Shown: piece by piece, positions 33,630 through 46,697 of the stretch
Position numbering within the stretch: position 1 is the first letter of the stretch
How the letters are laid out: every line of letters begins with the position of its first letter
Source of the DNA: Prostheceraeus crozeri
Taxonomy: Eukaryota; Platyhelminthes; Polycladida; Euryleptidae
NCBI GenBank assembly: GCA_907163375.1
Contig: CAJQUW010003080.1
Coordinates: 434,001-498,000, forward strand
Direction: 5' to 3'
Length of the DNA stretch: 64,000 nucleotides
Program-made: the position numbers and the translations under genes
The notes under the pieces: generated by a model
Database searches by the model: none
Told to the model about the DNA's origin: nothing
What the model saw: only the letters and a program-made list of their open reading frames with translations

Positions 33630-35320
33630 CGAACAACAATAAATTATGAAATTGCTAAAATCAGCAAGATTCATAAATACACAAACTATTTTATTCGTAA
33701 AACATGACTGAAATAATGATAGCTGACGCAGATGGGACCGGCCCGACCTGCTCATCTCGAGTTGCACGACTCGTAATTAATGATTTTGTTATATATATAT
33801 TACATTGATTGACCTTTATAATGCTGTATTTGTTATACCATCATGATTAATTTCATGAATATCTGACTTTTGATCTATAAATTTGCGACTATTAACTGGA
33901 TTTTTGTCATAAGCTTTGCAAGAATTGTGCGTAATTTAGAGCTGGATTACTCATTCACCTGGTTTTCAGAAAAGTCGCACATCAGCGAGTCGAAGATTGA
34001 CAAGGAGATGTTCCTCTCCCTTTGTTTAACGCGACTGGTCAAGATCAAGGAAGTGTAATTCAGAGGAATTAGAGAACACACGTGAACTTCAACTGTCATA
34101 CATAGCATCAAAAACATTCGTCAAATTGAAATATTTTTCACACTGGTTTCGCGAACAATTAGTATCAAATTTGGTAACCAAGAAGAGCAATCAACTTAAC
34201 ATCAGCGTGCGCGTCGATTTGAGATTGAAACTCACTTCCTGATTAGTTACCTAAAATGTCTGTATTTGAAAATATGTGTTGTAACTATCTTTGACTTCTT
34301 TTTTAAACTTGAATAGAGACCAACCAGTTTAGAGGGAAGAATATAACATGCTTTCAATGCTTAAGGAGGGATCTGAACAAAAAGGCTGTAAGAACCACTG
34401 GCAAATCATTGAAAAGCTGCATTAAGAGTCACTTCTTAAAAAACATGTTTTTTCATCGTGTTTTAAACACTGTTTTAAACAATTTGTTTAAAACACTACA
34501 CACCCTGCGTCTGAGACGACGTTTTATCCATCATCGAATAAGACCATTCTTCCTTCTATGATCAGACTCCCTGGGGTTTGCCTAGCTGGAACGGTCACTA
34601 ATTTCATGCATGTTAATTGATAGAGCGCAAGTGTCTGAGATGGGATCCTAATATCTGCCGGCGATTTGCATGTGGGTTGGCCCAAACAGAGAAATGAATA
34701 GACCCGCTTCTCGCATTGGATAGCAGCGCTTTCACCGGAGAAAAGCTTTATATGATGTTCTGTAGTCTGGCTTATCATATTATTTGCGACTTCATTCTTT
34801 GTTGAATGCTGTGACTTCATTCAAAGTGTGTGTCGCTGCATGTTGTCTCGCTCATTCATGATAATGATATTCTTCGATTATGTGGATTATCACACAATGC
34901 GAAAGAGTAGTCCTTTCAGTTGCCCATTTCGTCCAGTCCACAAAACAATTTCGGCAGACATTCGATTCCTTTCTCAGATAATCTTTTAAAATGCATTAGT
35001 CTCCCAGTGTGACGTATCCATCTAAGTTAGACGCCTGTCCCATTTGTATTCCATGCCTATGTTTGCAAGTATTGTAGTGAACATATAATGTGCTTGCGGT
35101 GTTTTTTTCAATGGGAACTGCATCACTTTGCCAGACAATAAAAAAGCTCAAGTAGCCGTATTTGTTTTCAATCTTTCTTTATTGCTTAATCTATTAATGA
35201 GAATAAACATCCTCTTCTCTACGGACAGAGTGAGAGTGGCAATGTACCACCAAACAGAATCACAATTGCAACCCAATGTTATATTCAATAAAGTTGTATG
35301 ATGGTGCGATGGCATGTGAA
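33630..35320. other. Intron of SLC24-like gene; small hairpin at 34458-34496
   Basis: Part of the 24.2 kb intron between exons A and B. GTGTTTTAAAC (34458-34468) and GTTTAAAACAC (34486-34496) form a perfect 11-bp hairpin. No other feature recognised. Confidence 0.5.
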
Positions 35321-35333
35321 ACAGTTGTAGCTC

Positions 35334-35858
35334 CACAGAATTAGATTGTTTAATCGTATCACTTTGCTAGAAGTGCAAACTGATTCAAACAAATGGCACA
35401 TACAGGAACTTAATAAGTGGGCAAAAAGAAATTTTTAATACCTTACAGAGATAGGAAAAATAGTCGTGCGTCGCTTGCGGATTGCTCTGAATTCCTTCAA
35501 AATGCTCCGATCACCACGATTCCTTCAGATTCGCTGAATTTAGATCATTCCGCAAAAGTTTTCTCGATAATGTGGGGCCCTCCGACCATTAATAAAAAAG
35601 TTAGGAGGCGCATGAAAAAAAATTCACAAACTTCTCTGTAGAACTTGACGTCGTCTGCGTCACTTTGCTGTGTGATCCGGTTGATAACAGTCACTGAAAC
35701 TTTGCACAGTTAGGCGTGTTTAATGTTGAACTGGCTGCTCATTGTTCGATTGCTATGGTATTTAGTCAGCAGATTGTGCCATTTCAATAGCGTTACATGT
35801 TCCAATGCTTCCCTTCTAGTCAAACAGAGGAAGAAGAGACGACCGGTCCAATTCTGTG
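35334..35858 (-). mobile_element. MITE family 1 (525 bp), inverted copy, clear target duplication
   Basis: Ends CACAGAATTAGA and CCAATTCTGTG. The 8-mers TGTAGCTC (35326-35333) and TGTGGCTC (35859-35866) flank it with a single mismatch, supporting an 8-bp hAT-type duplication. The sequence is the reverse complement of the 13.8 kb copy. Confidence 0.88.
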
Positions 35859-35860
35859 TG

Positions 35861-35935
35861 TGGCTCAGTTGATTGAGCGACAGGTCTAGATAAACCGGGG
35901 TCGTAGGTTTCAGTTCTACCAGCAGAGCATCTTTT
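35861..35935 (+). repeat. tRNA-like SINE head next to a MITE
   Basis: GGCTCAGTTGATTGAGC forms a D-arm, and GTAGG-TTTCAGT-TCTAC a fully paired T arm. The anticodon arm and acceptor are weak. The family 1 MITE target duplication overlaps its 5' end, so the MITE jumped into it. Confidence 0.55.
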
Positions 35936-35949
35936 GCCTGTAATTTCAC

Positions 35950-37985
35950 TCATCAAATTCATCCATGTCATTTCATTCATTGTCAATTAGTTAATTAACC
36001 AAGGACAGTTGAACTGTGAGATGTGTCTACATGTGTAGACAGGTTATGATGTAAATTGCACAAGTTTCTAGATAAGAAATAGAGTCAAGAAAAGTTACTT
36101 CTCTTAATAGTCTCAGAGCTCTTACGTTCTGTTTTAAAATGTCTTCTTGTTGTTTGACAATATACGAAATCTGAACGCTGCAGGCCTATAATCTGGATAA
36201 GTGGGTGGATTTCGACATCAGCGGTACCTAGAAAGCATGTCAATTTCAATTTTCGGCCTAATAGAAGGTTAGATAAACACAAAACCAGGTCATAGAATGC
36301 TAATTTACGCGTTCATGCACCAGCAGACCACTTCATTATGTGTTGAACCTTGACGTATGTTTACAATTTGCAAAAGTTTATTAATTTCAGGAATTTTGAT
36401 TGTCTACTACGATAACTAAATTACAATATGAAGATAGCTGACTTCATTCACAAAAGGCATCTTAATTTCACTGCGATGAAAATAAAAGTCATGCTCGCAA
36501 GCAAAATTGAAGGGAGAAATGAATCCTGCATTTTTTGAATTTTTCTACGTAGCTTCCAATGACTAAAGCACCTGTTGACGTACTGATATATCGATTTTAC
36601 GAAATAACTGAAAAAAATTAAAAACAAATGCAGCCAAACAATAGCAACAGATAATCATCATCAAAACTTATTGTTGTTTCTGTAGTTGCATTCATTTTTT
36701 GTGTTTTCACAAATAGCTCGATCGAATGTTCGCAAAGTGTAAATTTCCACGTATAGCTTCACGATTGATACTTCTCAAGCTCAAATCCTAGTTAGTTGTT
36801 ATTCAACCATGTTATAGGCCTTCAGTGTCGAAAATAACCTACTTTTAATTGAGGCATCTAATGAAGTGTACGATTTCACAAATGAGATTTTCCCGAATCT
36901 AATAACCACCATAACTGCAGGCATATGACCTTAGCTGAAAAGTATCAATAATAACTGAAAACCAATCTGACAAGCTTCTTATTACATTACCGATTTATTC
37001 ATCGCCGACAAGTCGTGGCAGTGCAGACGTTGATTGAACACGGTGTGGGGCTAATTTCTTGGAATTGAGAGATGGCGTTAGATGGCGGCATTTATTAGAG
37101 GAAATGCGGTATACATGAAATAAATCAACTAGTAGCCTACTTGTTTCTTGTGATATGCAATGATCATAAAAGCCCATCAAATATCTAGCAATATTATTCT
37201 TAATGCTAAATGTTCCGGCATTCGCTTAGTTGACAGTATGAGAGTACGATATAGTACGATTTGTACAATTACTATATAATTTGAAATGTGGCATAAATAA
37301 GATGAAACTGTTAATTATCACCAATGATATTGGAAAAAACATGAATAATCCTATATAATTTGATGAAGTCCCAACATTCCCCTCTTTACTTAAGCAAAGG
37401 ATACGACGGAATTGGTAACTTGATTTCTTTTCGTCTGATGGCGAATATTTGCCAAAGGCGAGGTCAGTTTCCCATTTTCTTCGGATGCAAATCTGTCTAG
37501 GATACATTCCTCTTCTTCCATTTCTGAGAGAAACAATTACAAGAAGGTTTCTGTCTTGATTAAATTTAATCCTTTACCGTTGATACAGTGAAAGATTCTT
37601 GCTTACAGAAGTTCAATTGACTATCGTCCTATTTACTGATGAAGCATCTTTCAAGTCAGTAGCAAGCACTCTCCTGAGGAATTGGACAATATTTTTACCT
37701 AAAAGAAAATCAGAGCAACAAAGATGTCGTTGCAGTTTGATATTTAGAAAACAAAATCTATTATGCAAATAATATAATGAAACGCTGCTAGGAAAGTAGA
37801 GAATTCAAAGATAGAAAAGATGTCTAAAGATTCGTCACAGTGACGTCAACGGCTTGTCTTCAACTTCAAAGTTATAAAGCGCTCTGTGAAGATGCATTCT
37901 GTATAGAGACAAACTGAATGAGTTGTTTGAGAACAGACCGTTCCTGCAAGATTTTCACAGGGGTCTGTTGCAGTACATTGAATAT
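35950..37985. other. No gene recognised
   Basis: Intronic sequence without an identifiable repeat partner or coding motif in this window. Confidence 0.4.
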
Positions 37986-37989
37986 CCAA

Positions 37990-39105
37990 GGAGAATGACA
38001 ACTATTAAGTCATGCAAAACACCAAAACCATTGATTCCCCGACCACAATCTCTCGAACCGAAGTCCGCGTTGAAAGCGAGCGTTGATAGCGATTCGAGAA
38101 ATTCAGATCATTGCGCACAAGTTTTTTCGATAATGTTGGCCCTTCCGATCATTATTTAAAAGTTAGCAGGCGGACGAAAAAACGTTCAAACTTCTCTGTA
38201 GAACTTGACATCAACTGTGTCTCTTTACTTTGTGATCCAGTTGATAGCAGTCACTGAAACTTAACACGATTTGGCGTGTTTAATGTTGAACTGGCTGCTC
38301 ATTGTTCGATTGCTATGGTATTGTGTCAATAGATTGTGCCACTTCATTAACGTTACATGTTCCAATGTTTCCTTTCTAGTCAAACAGAGGAAGAGACGAC
38401 CTGTCTAATTCTGTGGTTTACCTTGATTGTTTGTGTGCTTTATAGCGGTAACGAGGAAAATGTTGAATAAGTTTGAAAGGAACTATGGAATTAATTTGAA
38501 CAATAATTACTTATTCGCATTCCTTACTTCACAAGGATTCTTAAGATACCAAACATGAACATTGTTGATGAAAAAGTGAGAATATAACATTTTCAGTCAA
38601 AACATCTATGATTTTGTGATATCTTCACGATATCACTATTTTTTCCTAGTTCACCGATTTTGATGACCAATATATCAAAAGAAAGCTCAGAAAATGCTCG
38701 TTCTCCCCGTGCCTGATTCATTATCATACTCACATGTTTTCTTTTAAAAAAATTGCAATTTGTAAATTGTGCGATTTTCACCTTTTGAGCACTGCTCAAC
38801 AAATACAACAGCGGATGCAAGTCTATCATAGCTCATTTTACAGCTGACAATGCAAGCTCTCGAATGATGTGTGATACGTTGTTGTACGACACGATTAGAA
38901 AGCATGAGAACCGATTGAAGTTCAGCGTAGTTAAGGTCGCCCATTTTTTATGATCAGCTCTATTAAGTACTGTCGGCGTGACCCAGAAGAAGGTGCGAGC
39001 TCGCTTTCAACGCGGACTTCGGTTCGATTTCTGGTTCGAGAGATTGTGGTCGGGGAATCAATGGTTTTGGTGTCTTTTATTGAATACATAGTTGTCACTC
39101 TCTTT
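37990..39105. repeat. Inverted-repeat-bounded segment (~1.1 kb) containing a partial MITE
   Basis: The left arm (37990-38079) and right arm (39000-39105) share, inverted, GTGACAACTAT, CACCAAAACCATTGATTCCC, CGACCACAATCTCTCGAACC and GAAGTCCGCGTTGAAAGCG. The right arm has an extra short insert (AGAAATCGAACC). Between them lie a truncated family 1 MITE and unclassified sequence. It may be a larger DNA transposon or fold-back. Confidence 0.7.
38091..38415 (-). mobile_element. MITE family 1, truncated inverted copy
   Basis: It keeps the sequence from the middle of family 1 to the terminus TCTAATTCTGTG. The other end is missing where it meets the left arm of the 38.0-39.1 kb inverted repeat. Confidence 0.8.
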
Positions 39106-39109
39106 AAAT

Positions 39110-42100
39110 AATCAATGCTAGATTTTCCTTCATCAAAAGGCTATTTACGGGGAAATTATTGCAAGCCACTTATTCATCACTTGTCTGTTTAAATTTTGAC
39201 TGGTTATTATTGTTAGCAACTAACTTTTGCTGAAACCTGTTGAGTCTTGTTGACAAGCGGTATGCGATAATTTGAATCCCTACACCGTTTTGACAATGAC
39301 GGCGTCTGTCCGACAATTACTAGACATTGCATGGTGTTTAAATTGCTTACGTTGAATCGTTCACTAACTTTTTAATGTCAGTTGGGACAGAACAGAAAAT
39401 GAACCTCTGTTCAGGTAATATTTGTAGATAAAACCGCTTTATCATTTAGCCAAATGCTTGTATTGACGTCTGTAGTATGATAACAAAGCTATTTATGATT
39501 CTATTATGTAAATTGCTTGGTGGATTTATTTATGTTATGTCCTTGACATTATTGAAGTTTTGATAAATTACATCTGATAGCGGCATGGAACGGAAGAAAT
39601 GCGTAGCTAAATACCAGCAAATCAGCAACGAATCAACCATGAATTCTACTGTCATCAAATGACAAAATGAAGGCATAAACAATCTAAAGCTGAATCAACA
39701 AGCCAGTTTACAGGATCAAATTAATACCCAAAAAGGGTCATAGCCTAGGGATTTGAAACTATTCAAAATCTTCAACAACAAAGAATATTACTGAAATATT
39801 AATACTCTCATTTTCTTTGAATGTCTGTCAACAGGATTATTGTCTGAAAGTTTACCATCTCAAAGCGCGATATTCTCGTGATTGTGGTATGCATCTTTTC
39901 AAGTAAGAGCATTCATGCCTATTAGTATTAAATCTAGACCGCCGCAAATACTCCAGCCAGATGCGGACATGGTTCACATGTTCCTGGAACAACACAACTA
40001 CCATTTGATATGTAATCATGGGAAACACAATTATTGCTTATTTTTTCGAGTAAATACCCAAGGAGAATGTTTTACACTTAACTATTTGCATATCTTTAAT
40101 TGCTCTGTGTAAGGTTGTACATTAATCAGGAGTTGTATGGATATTATACATTCTAAGACAAAATCATGTTTAAGCTGAAGATAGGCCCACGCACTCGAAA
40201 GTTGAGTGAAATTTTTTTGTATAAGCATTCGCTGAAATTGTTTGCTTTTATTTTACACTGAGACAAAATCATAATCTAACCCAATTTGGTAAACGAGGAT
40301 AATTTCAGTCAGGCCTATTGAAATATATTTCCGTGTTCTATTGATCACTTATCATCAAATACTTGTCTGTCATACGAAGAATGCCAGTCGCCTGTTCACT
40401 CAGCACTCGCATAAGTTTACCCCAGACAAATTCAGTTACAACTTCACATGCGTTTGTTAAGTATTGCTGCCATATTATGGTGAAAGAAGTGACTTTTCCC
40501 TCATCATCTTTCAAAATGAGTAGCATTTTCTCATTTTATAGATAAATAGGGCTAACAAAAAGCATATTTAGATACAATCAAAAACTAACATTTTTCACAG
40601 TGCATTTCATCCACTCTTATTCAAGTGCAAACAGTTGACTGGATTTTCAACAATTCAAATTCCAAAATCCTATACTTGTGCAGTGAAATACATACGGTAT
40701 ACTAAATCTACATGTACATTGCATGAGCACAATTGAGGCAATGTATATGCACGGTAGGCTTACATCTGATAGATTAAAAGTCCAGATGTCCTCAATGATG
40801 CTCTCAGTTTTAGTCTATCTGCGGCAAAAGTATCTGATTTTAGAATTTGCATTTTAAATTCAGTCCAATATTTGCACTTAAATAAAGGTGGACGAAATAT
40901 AATAATAATGATAATGGTGTGTATTTCAGCAAAGAATGAAAATTAAGTTTCACAAGATGATTTACAATAGGCAATGCTGTTCTTGACAATAAATGTTTTC
41001 CGATAAAATATGTTCAGTTTCTTCAAAACAAGAATTAGGCTTATAAAATCAGACAAATTGCTGTATCACAACTAATGCACCTTTACAATTGTTTATTTAT
41101 AATAGTTGTAACATAAGGGAAGAATGTGTTTCTGCATTTTTTAGTGCGTGTTAACTTGGAAGTGAAATGTTTTGAATGTTGTAAGTGTTTGGGAATGTAT
41201 ATGTGCAAGGTATGGGACTTGTCGCTTGCCTGTATATGTATACTGTGCAAAATATTAATTTGTGATTGTCTCTCCATTAATTTGATGACTTTATTTATCC
41301 ACAAATATCTTTATTATATCAGAAACTCGGAGAATTGCTAGACGGCAACTGGATCTGATAAAATGAATCTAATCACAGGTGCCGTACTTTAATTGCGCGC
41401 TTTTCCTTGCTGACTGCAAATGCTTTCAAAGTAAAGATCTGAAGTATTGGATAAGGATATCCTCACTGATGGGTGATAAAGCAGACGTATTCAGGACATA
41501 GAAGACTGATTGAATATGGATCTACTTCAAGGCTAAGATAAACCATTTCAATTTTTTATTTCTATTAACGTATTGAAATTGCTAAAAATGAATGTCAAAT
41601 ATCATTTAGTTTCAAATTTGCAAATGATTGTCTCCTTCTCTTCTAAGTCCGTCAAGAAGCTATTTTTATTCAAACTTATTGACATTGAATGGTTGAAGAA
41701 GTCGGCTCCTTTGATGAAAGAATAATTTGAATATGTTAAATTTTGAAATCTCTGCTTGCATCGAAACTATTTTTGTTTGTATTCTGGGTTCTTAATTACG
41801 CAGCAGTTATGAGAATATGATTGCGTCCTTGTATATATCAGAATATGACCTACTTCTAGAATGAACTTATGATTTGCTGTTCAATAGAACATAAATGAAG
41901 AAGAAGGAATTGACAAATTCTCGTCATCATAATTCTAAATTCTATGTCATACAGACGATGCATTCCGTTTGAAATAAAATATGATTTTTGAAGAGTCCTT
42001 CAGTTAACATATTACTTTGGTTGAATCTCAAATAAGGAAAAATAAAAACATTAACCACATGGAGTTGCAATTGCATCTGTCGGGCAGTATTATATAAAAA

Positions 42101-42280
42101 TATAAAAACATTTTGAATAGTAAGACTGTAATAATAATGCTGTATTTCAACTATTAAGAGCGGTATTTGACAGCCGTGTACATGGAATTCTGCATTAAAT
42201 TGAATCATGGTTGAAACAACGGCTCTCAGGTATGATTCGCGTGAGGAATGCGGCGCAAATAATAAAAATCAGCATTCTGT
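39110..42280. other. No gene recognised
   Basis: Intronic sequence. Frames such as 39882-40112 or 41126-41341 show no family motif or splice context I can defend. Confidence 0.4.
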
Positions 42281-42287
42281 TGATTCT

Positions 42288-42340
42288 TATATTGCCACGA
42301 GGCCTTTCGTCGACTCTCTACGGGTGGCTACAGTCGATAC
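42288..42340 (-). ncRNA. Hammerhead-like PLE tail, degenerate
   Basis: Minus strand: GCCAC, CCGTAGAGA, GTCGAC, GAAA, GGCCTC, GTGGC. GCCAC and GTGGC pair as a possible stem I around a GAAA-GGCCTC block identical in layout to the better PLE hammerheads at 46-49 kb, but the CTGANGA box is not recognisable. Confidence 0.4.
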
Positions 42341-42345
42341 ATCAG

Positions 42346-42788
42346 AAACAAATGAAAATTAGACAAAGATATATATACAAGAAAGAATGAATAGCAATGA
42401 GTGATAGTTCGCTAGCGCCAAGGGAGAGACAAAGTCACTGTTGTGTCTTTCTGAACGCACAATGGAGGTCGCAGTGACGTAATGTGCGTTGCCTCGAGAT
42501 GTGGTAATAAGCGAGGTCTTTGCGTCCGAACGATGACGTCGAAGAACTTGATTCTTTGGCTTGCATTATCGAACAAGCGGCACTCACTCGCGTGTCTCGT
42601 CACCGCGCTAGCAGGTTCGGCGCTGCTTCTTGGTCGTCGGTTGTGTCCGTCCATTAACCAGGCCGGCAGGTGCTCCTTCATTCTGGTCCCCAACCACCGT
42701 TCTGTGCGTCCGATGTAACTAGCGAACTATCACTCATTGCTATTCATTCTTTCTTGTATATATATCTTTGTCTCATTTTCATTTGTTT
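42346..42788 (-). mobile_element. PLE fragment flanked by 70-bp inverted repeats
   Basis: Arms 42346-42415 and 42719-42788 are inverted copies with one mismatch. They are the 3' UTR of the PLE in minus orientation, repeated inverted at its 5' truncation point. Near-perfect arms suggest a recent insertion. Confidence 0.88.
42436..42718 (-). pseudogene. PLE GIY-YIG endonuclease fragment
   Basis: The minus-strand frame starts at the truncation point with YIGRTERW, the second half of the GIY-YIG motif, then TRMKEHLPAWLMDG and an arginine/serine-rich segment (RRPRSSAEPASAVTRHASEC), and ends after about 95 residues. The SYIGRTER-EHLPAWL pattern is that of a PLE family different from those at 24.6 and 31 kb. 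The GIY half is missing, so it is inactive. Confidence 0.75.
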
Positions 42789-43032
42789 AAATTGAATCAA
42801 TTATTATGAATAATATACGATTAACTTGAAATATAGGCTAAACATAGCAGTTATGCGATAGCCTTGGCAATCGGAACTATCGACATTCGTGACAACAATT
42901 TTCGACGCATTTAGAAGCATTTCAATAGAGCTAATTCAGAATTTGACTACACTGTAACCATATGGCCAGGAAACGAAAAATTGTTGCCTATTCGTACCAG
43001 AAATCATGTTGCCACAACGAAATGTTCCGATA

Positions 43033-43222
43033 ACCCAACCAATCAGGGTGTAGTTGGCATGTCACTTAACCAATCAGAGTGCAGCTTCGAAATCACTTAA
43101 CAAACCAGGGCTATGTTCGGACACTGTTTAACTAATCAGAATGCAGTTGGTAGATCACTAAGCCAATCAGGGTGCAGTTGGTAGATCACTTAACCAATCA
43201 GGGTGCAGCTGATGGATCACGT
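43033..43222 (+). repeat. CCAAT-rich minisatellite, about six units
   Basis: Units of about 30-35 bases with consensus AACCAATCAGGGTGCAG followed by TTGGTAGATCACTT are arranged head to tail. Four units keep CCAATCA. The last three are the most alike. CCAAT is the NF-Y recognition core, but no promoter features are visible nearby. Confidence 0.85.
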
Positions 43223-43224
43223 AG

Positions 43225-44400
43225 TAATTTCAAACTGAACATGGCATCAATAATGCAAGATAAACAAGACTGAAGTATTAATAAGCATTGCCAGACAAGA
43301 CGACTTTTTCAGAATTATCGCAACATTTTCTCATTAGCACTTTTTTGCTTTCATAAATCCATCCGGAGCACGAATGTGGAGACATCGGGCCAGGATGGAT
43401 GCACACAGTCTAACTTTGGAAATACATTGATTAAAAGCGCTAACGATACTTTTGCTTGGTAGAATAACTCGCTGTTCATTGCGAAATTTAGGTCAGGTCC
43501 TTCGAGCAAACTTCGCAATGTCCAGAGGTTAACTTGAACTGAACGCTAATCTTCCTCTACAAAGTAATAGAGGGGCCCCAAACGAAATTTGAAGTTCATT
43601 TGATAATGCTGAAAATTCACTATTTAATTTCCTATACAGTACCATTTAAAATTAATCTCTAAAGAACCAAAATGATATCGATACATGATAAAGCAGTAAT
43701 AAAAAGTAATCCTAATCGAACAGGTTCTGAATGTATGGGAGAAATGACACCTGAGATAATCTCAATATTAAATACATTAATGTGCGTAGTTTCTTTGTAC
43801 TTTCACAGCTGTTGATGAAGTTAGTGATCATTATTTACCAATTAATCCGTCTCAGTAATTTCCTATATGAAAGTAGCTAAATTAAGTAGACTAATGAGTT
43901 GGTCGTCATAGAAACGAGCGAAATTGGGATCCAAGATCTTTTATAATATGTTTGTGGTATGGATGGAGGAAACAGTTTTGCAAGCATCATTAAAACTGAC
44001 ACAAAATATCACACTGATCAAGTGTGTAGGAAATTGAATGCCAAAGTTCTGTTGCAAGAGCACACATCGGCAACAATCCATGTGTACTACTTATTTTAGT
44101 CACAGTGAAGAAGATAGATTAGCGATGACCCATGTCACCAGACTGATCTCACACATCTCTCTATCTGCTTGTCTAGGCAAAGCTCTATTTTCTCAGTAGG
44201 AGAGGCAAGCAAATACAAGTAACTCAGTGTGTAACATCACTAAAACGCATTACTATTGCGAACTGAATAAACAAAAGGAGGTTGCACACAATAAAAGAAT
44301 ACTCAAAGTTAATTATGTCTAAGGGACCATGCTATAAACAAAGAAGGCAAATATCCTTTAACAATTGACGTACCATTGAATAGAATGATTAGAGGCGTCA
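43225..44400. other. No gene recognised
   Basis: Intronic sequence without recognisable features. Confidence 0.4.
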
Positions 44401-44433
44401 AAATTCCGGATGTCAGGAAATTAAGGTTTTGTT

Positions 44434-44476
44434 TTTGCGAGCGCTTTCGATCAGCGTCGTGACCATTATCAAGCTC
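44434..44476 (-). ncRNA. Hammerhead-like motif (PLE-tail type)
   Basis: Minus strand: GAGC, TTGATAA, TGGTC-ACGACGCT-GATC, GAAA, GCGCTC, GC, followed by AAAAACAAAACC. GATC and GGTC can form stem II with a wobble. The first box has the same TTGATAA deviation as the 30.8 kb PLE tail. Confidence 0.45.
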
Positions 44477-44479
44477 TGA

Positions 44480-46470
44480 CCAAGTGACACTGACAGACAG
44501 ACCGTGACATGGCTGTCGTTCCAGTACATGATTATTGATCAAAGAAGGCAAAGCCGATATGAAATGGATATCTTTAACAACCGAGAAGTAAATGCACGTG
44601 TAAATGCATGAATAGTATGTCTTTTGGGGATGATGGCATTGAGAATGTGGTCTTCATCGTTTTCTATCGACATGAATAGTTTCTTGCTTTGTGCGTATCT
44701 TCGTATGATGAGTTCGTTTTCAGAGCATTGACATTTTCTCTCCTTGTTACGGTAAATGATCTTATGTGCCGTTTATCAACAATATTTAAGCAATTGGATA
44801 GTGTCTTATTCAAACCTGTCATAATATCCATGTGGTGACGGTCGGAGGGTGCAGGATTCTTTGATGTGCAATCCTGTTTACGACTGTAAGTACATGTACC
44901 TTATGCATATGAGATACCTAAATAGGCTCAATTACTGGCATTAATAAATTAATAAGTCCAAATATAGTGGTTCGATTAAAATGTCACGGACACAGCATCA
45001 CGTAGCATTGTCGACGGTCAGGAATCGTTAGCCGAATTGTTTGTCAATGAAAAACAAACAATCAACGGTCGTGTCCGCGTAGACAAAGTCCGACCGGTTC
45101 AAAAGCACACGGAGAGATTTGACCTGATAATGAATCACCAATAATCCTATCAGCTTTGTTATGTCTTGACTATTAAAATAGGCACGTGTGCAAAACTTAC
45201 ACTTCCTTCATGAATCACTCACTATTCAGAGGCCTGATTGACCATTGCTTGTTTTTAAACAGAAGCAAAAGCGCGATATTGACATACACTTGACGATGTA
45301 TGCATAATGAGCTTTTCAGAAGCAGAATCCTTTTCTAAAAAATCTGGAATACGTATCCGAGAAACACATTTTTCATTCTCATCTATAAAATAGCCAAATA
45401 TAATGACTGCCACAATCATCAAAGGCTGCCAATCGAAAGTAATTCAAAATTCAGGTTGTATGAATTTATTACTCTTTTATTGACTGATTCGTTGTCGAAA
45501 TAGGCAAGAGATGCAGCGAAACGACACCAAATAATCAAGTTATTGCTGCAATCCATAAACAATTTGTTTCCAAATGTAGAATGGCTGAAATAAAAGTCCA
45601 TGGTAGATCGTCATGTTGTCTATAAGCTGCAAGGATCAGAGGAATTAATTCTGTCGCATCACTTTGTTGCCGAAATATATGAAGTTCATATTTCTGAGAA
45701 TTCATTTGATCCATTAAAAAAGACATTTCACTAATCCCGATGGTTAAAACCGATGGTTGGAATTTGACTTCGTGGAATGGAAATGATCGTTTTCTTCCTT
45801 TTTTTAATGATCAATCCATTGACATCGCAGAGTGGCTCCAGTATAAACTCTAAATAGCTGTATTTCGCATCGCAGATGACCTTGCAGTCAACAATGCGAA
45901 ATTCTTCTTAACATTATGATTACATTATATTATATTATAATTGTGACAGTCATTATAAAGTATTATGCATTACACAATACACTCATTATACTATTGCAAT
46001 TGATGATTATCATCTTGAAGAATAAGACAATTTAAAAGTGGATTCTGAGGTGCGTTCCTTTTTTCTTTGTAGACTTTGTTAGTTTTCTCACATTTTTTTG
46101 AAGAATCACTTTGATTTTTGTGTTGGTTGTCAAAAGTCTCACACTTCTCATTATTGATGCTATGCACGAAATGAATAAATGAGTATTATCTTCAGTATTA
46201 ACATGGAAATGTCGGAACACAAACATTTACCTTTTATTTAATCGACATGTACAACTATTGTACCTTTGTCTCATTAGAAAAAGCATATCATTTACAGATT
46301 GATGTAAATGTTGATTACCCGGTTCACCGAATCTCGGGGTGCATGCATGCACAGCATGTCCGAAAAGTCAAATATTCTTTGTTAACCTGGTACTAGGGCC
46401 GTATTTAAACTCTATATACAGTCAATAAAATAGCACTAAGCTTCCGAACAGAAACCACGTAATAAAAAAC
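44480..46470. other. No gene recognised
   Basis: Intronic. A short run of ATTATATTATA occurs near 45920. No conserved frame. Confidence 0.4.
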
Positions 46471-46479
46471 CAACAGTTT

Positions 46480-46526
46480 TTTGCAAGGCCTTTCACCTGC
46501 GTCTTACAGGCATCTTCAGGCAATTG
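46480..46526 (-). ncRNA. Hammerhead ribozyme motif in PLE tail
   Basis: Minus strand: TTGC, CTGAAGA, TG-CCTG-TAAGACG-CAGG-T, GAAA, GGCCTT, GCAA. The core boxes CTGANGA and GAAA are intact, stem II (CCTG/CAGG) is perfect, and TTGC/GCAA form stem I; stem III is the self-complementary AGGCCT, with cleavage predicted just before GCAA. It lies 3' of the PLE coding fragment at 46698-46960, exactly where PLE hammerheads are known. Confidence 0.72.
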
Positions 46527-46697
46527 TGTTATTCTTCACATTTGAGATAATATATATACATCGTCAATTAACTTTCAAACATCACTGTCCAAGCATGTCA
46601 AATCAATTGGCACATGATATGAAAGGGAATCTTTTCATCAAGTCTTAACAATAGGGAGTCACACCTGCAGAAGTAACTGATCCCTCGTACCCGCCCC

